Shown piece after piece: positions 12,313 to 13,663 of a stretch of 13,663 nucleotides of DNA; the first letter of the stretch is position 1, and the number at the start of each line of letters is the position of its first letter. The position numbers and the translations under genes were made by a program. A model generated the notes under the pieces. It saw only the letters and a program-made list of their open reading frames with translations, was not told where the DNA came from and ran no database searches. The stretch comes from Methanomicrobiaceae archaeon. GTDB taxonomy: Archaea; Halobacteriota; Methanomicrobia; Methanomicrobiales; Methanomicrobiaceae. The stretch covers positions 1 to 13,663 of the forward strand of contig DAOVRB010000007.1 in the NCBI GenBank assembly GCA_030628325.1. The letters run 5' to 3'.

Positions 12313-12334
12313 ATAACAGCATCATAACAGCATC
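12313..12334 (+). repeat. 11-bp tandem duplication in the leader of the NAD kinase-like gene
   Basis: ATAACAGCATC is repeated exactly, head to tail (12313-12323 and 12324-12334), just before the GGAG ribosome site (12336-12339) and the ATG at 12344. It is probably a slippage product; it could change leader or promoter spacing. Confidence 0.6.
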
Positions 12335-12343
12335 CGGAGCAGG

Positions 12344-13552
12344 ATGAAAAATATTGGATTTATAATCAACCCGGTTGCGGGTATGGGCGGTGCGGTCGGC
12401 CTCAAGGGCACTGACGGGCAGTATGACAGAGCCGTAGCCCTTGGCGCAGAACCTGTTGCAGGCATAAAAGCCCGTATGATGCTTGAGCACCTCGATACCA
12501 GGGGGATTACGTTTTTTACTGCCGGTGGTTCCATGGGAGCCGATGCTCTTGAGAGTGCAGGGGTCAGTGACTATCATATCGTATACACCCCCACCACACC
12601 CGGGACCACCGCAGATGATACAATAAAGGCCTGCAGGGCGATAACCTCCATCCAGAAAGAGAGAGGCACAGCCATAAACACAGACATAACCACAAACGCA
12701 GACACAGACACCCCCATACACCTCATCGTCTTCTGCGGCGGTGACGGCACTGCAAGGGACATATTTTCTGTGACCGGTCCGGATATTCCTGTACTGGGAG
12801 TGCCTGCCGGTGTAAAGATGTACTCTGCCGTATTCGCAGTGAATCCTGCTGCTGCTGCAGAACTCATACAAAAGTTCACCCCCGCTTCATGCACAGATGC
12901 TGAGGTGATGGATGTGGATGAGAATGCATACAGACGTGGTGAACTCTCGACACGGGTGTACGGGATTGCACAGACACCCACACTCCCCAATCTTCGCCAG
13001 TCAGGAAAACTGGTCTCGGTCCCGGCTGACGACAGGCGGGCACGCAGCGAGATTGCAGAGTTTATCCCTGAGATCATGCGGGATGACACCCTGTACATCC
13101 TGGGTGCAGGAACCACAACCGGCGCCATATCAGAGGCACTCGGGATCAGCGGTACACTCCTCGGGGTAGATGCCATATATAAGGGCGTTCTGATTGCAGC
13201 CGACTTAAACGAAGAAGGCATACTGGAACTTCTCAACAGAGATCCAGATACCCGGACCAATAGCCATACGCATGCCCCTACCCATACTTACCCCCGTGTA
13301 AAAATCATCCTCAGTCCCATCGGAGCACAGGGCTTTGTGCTCGGTCGGGGCAATCAGCAGATCAGCCCGGAAGTTATCAGGAGAGCAGGGCACGAAAACA
13401 TTATCGTGGTCGCAACGCCCGCAAAACTCAGCAGGACTCCTACATTATATATTGATACCGGTGACGAGAGCTTAAATGGGTGTTTCGGTGACTCTCTGCA
13501 GGTAATCTGCGGGTACCGGATGGCACAGAGAGTGAAACTTTTGCATTCGTAA
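12344..13552 (+). CDS. ATP-NAD kinase-like protein (COG3199 family)
   Basis: 402 residues of the diacylglycerol/NAD kinase superfamily. IGFIINPVAGMGGAVGLKG (4-22) is the family opening; FCGGDGTARDIF (130-141) holds the GGDG ATP/phosphate motif, followed by GVPAGVKMYSAVFAVNP (152-168) typical of COG3199 and AcoX-like proteins. LYILGAGTTTGAI (250-262) and LLGVDAIYKG (272-281) belong to the C-terminal half. The family is predicted to phosphorylate NAD or a related substrate with ATP or polyphosphate, but few members are tested, so the reaction is inferred. Two Thr-rich, CA-rich insertions (about 106-124, just before the GGDG strand, and 300-317, THTHAPTHTYP) look like surface loops. A GGAG lies four bases before the ATG. 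Cytoplasmic, single gene. Confidence 0.85.
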   Translation: MKNIGFIINPVAGMGGAVGLKGTDGQYDRAVALGAEPVAGIKARMMLEHLDTRGITFFTAGGSMGADALESAGVSDYHIVYTPTTPGTTADDTIKACRAITSIQKERGTAINTDITTNADTDTPIHLIVFCGGDGTARDIFSVTGPDIPVLGVPAGVKMYSAVFAVNPAAAAELIQKFTPASCTDAEVMDVDENAYRRGELSTRVYGIAQTPTLPNLRQSGKLVSVPADDRRARSEIAEFIPEIMRDDTLYILGAGTTTGAISEALGISGTLLGVDAIYKGVLIAADLNEEGILELLNRDPDTRTNSHTHAPTHTYPRVKIILSPIGAQGFVLGRGNQQISPEVIRRAGHENIIVVATPAKLSRTPTLYIDTGDESLNGCFGDSLQVICGYRMAQRVKLLHS

Positions 13553-13568
13553 ATGGTATGCTTTTTTG

Positions 13569-13589
13569 GGAGACCTGGGCCGGGTCTCC
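13569..13589 (+). terminator. Hairpin after the NAD kinase-like gene
   Basis: GGAGACC (13569-13575) and GGTCTCC (13583-13589) form a perfect GC-rich 7-bp stem with a 7-base loop, 17 bases after the stop codon. It has TTTTTT before it (13562-13567) and CTTTTG after, suitable for ending transcription. Confidence 0.6.
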
Positions 13590-13630
13590 ATCGCTTTTGT
13601 GACACATTCAGATAGGATACATGTAAATAA

Positions 13631-13638
13631 TTTATATT
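13631..13638 (+). promoter_or_regulatory. TATA-like box for a gene beyond the window end
   Basis: TTTATATT, in an AT-rich stretch running to the window end, would start transcription near 13660. Its gene is not visible, so the call is tentative. Confidence 0.3.
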
Positions 13639-13663
13639 CAGATTTACTCCTGAAAAATAATAC

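Noticed and set aside
12574..13260. 228-codon minus-strand open frame
   Set aside because: Antisense to the NAD kinase-like gene, Ser/Val-rich shadow composition, no motif or ribosome site.
1..13663. tRNA genes, CRISPR arrays, riboswitches or a complete transposase
   Set aside because: Read through on both strands by eye; no cloverleaf with a GGTTCRAATCC-type arm, no regularly spaced repeats and no transposase motifs were found.

Overview
The window reads as a piece of chromosome from a methanogenic archaeon, most likely of the Methanomicrobiales type. The evidence is the 3' end of a beta-RFAP synthase gene (methanopterin pathway), a TrpB2-type tryptophan synthase, an FmdE-family protein, a substrate-binding protein with a PGF-CTERM (archaeosortase) tail, archaeal TATA-like boxes just ahead of probably leaderless starts, and archaeal GAGGT-type ribosome binding sites. 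No tRNA, rRNA, CRISPR array or complete insertion sequence was found.

Layout. 1-216: end of the beta-RFAP synthase gene. 429-3532 (minus): a two-gene operon. Its first gene encodes a membrane protein that joins an Nramp-like transporter core to a LytS/BtsS-type 5TMR sensory domain. Its second gene, overlapping by ATGA, encodes a LivK-like ligand-binding protein. 3533-3995: a regulatory-looking intergenic region with several dyads. 3996-4640 (plus): an AhpC/Prx6-type peroxiredoxin, convergent with a small SAM-dependent methyltransferase (4673-5341, minus). 5372-5523: a short element with terminal inverted repeats and no gene. 5551-8613 (minus): an operon reading FmdE-like protein, ABC ATPase, ABC-3 permease, cluster-A-I metal-binding-type receptor, i.e. 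a ZnuABC-like metal importer. 8812-10690 (plus): a possible 65-residue ORF followed by an ABC-2-type exporter ATPase and permease. 10854-12215 (plus): trpB2. 12344-13552 (plus): a COG3199-type ATP-NAD kinase-like protein, then a hairpin and a TATA-like box pointing out of the window.

Most interesting points. (1) The Nramp-5TMR fusion lacks the canonical metal-binding residues of Nramp. It keeps, at exactly the same spacing, three of the four residues I recall as the pyruvate site of E. coli BtsS, and it is translationally coupled to an amino/organic-acid type binding protein although no LivHMGF genes are present. This looks like an undescribed ligand-sensing or transport system. (2) The FmdE/ZnuABC-like block lies between two copies of an unusual dyad repeat with half-site GTGYRTGA. 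(3) The receptor of that importer has lost most of the usual His metal ligands. Statements about TATA boxes, transcription starts and operators are inferences from sequence and spacing only.
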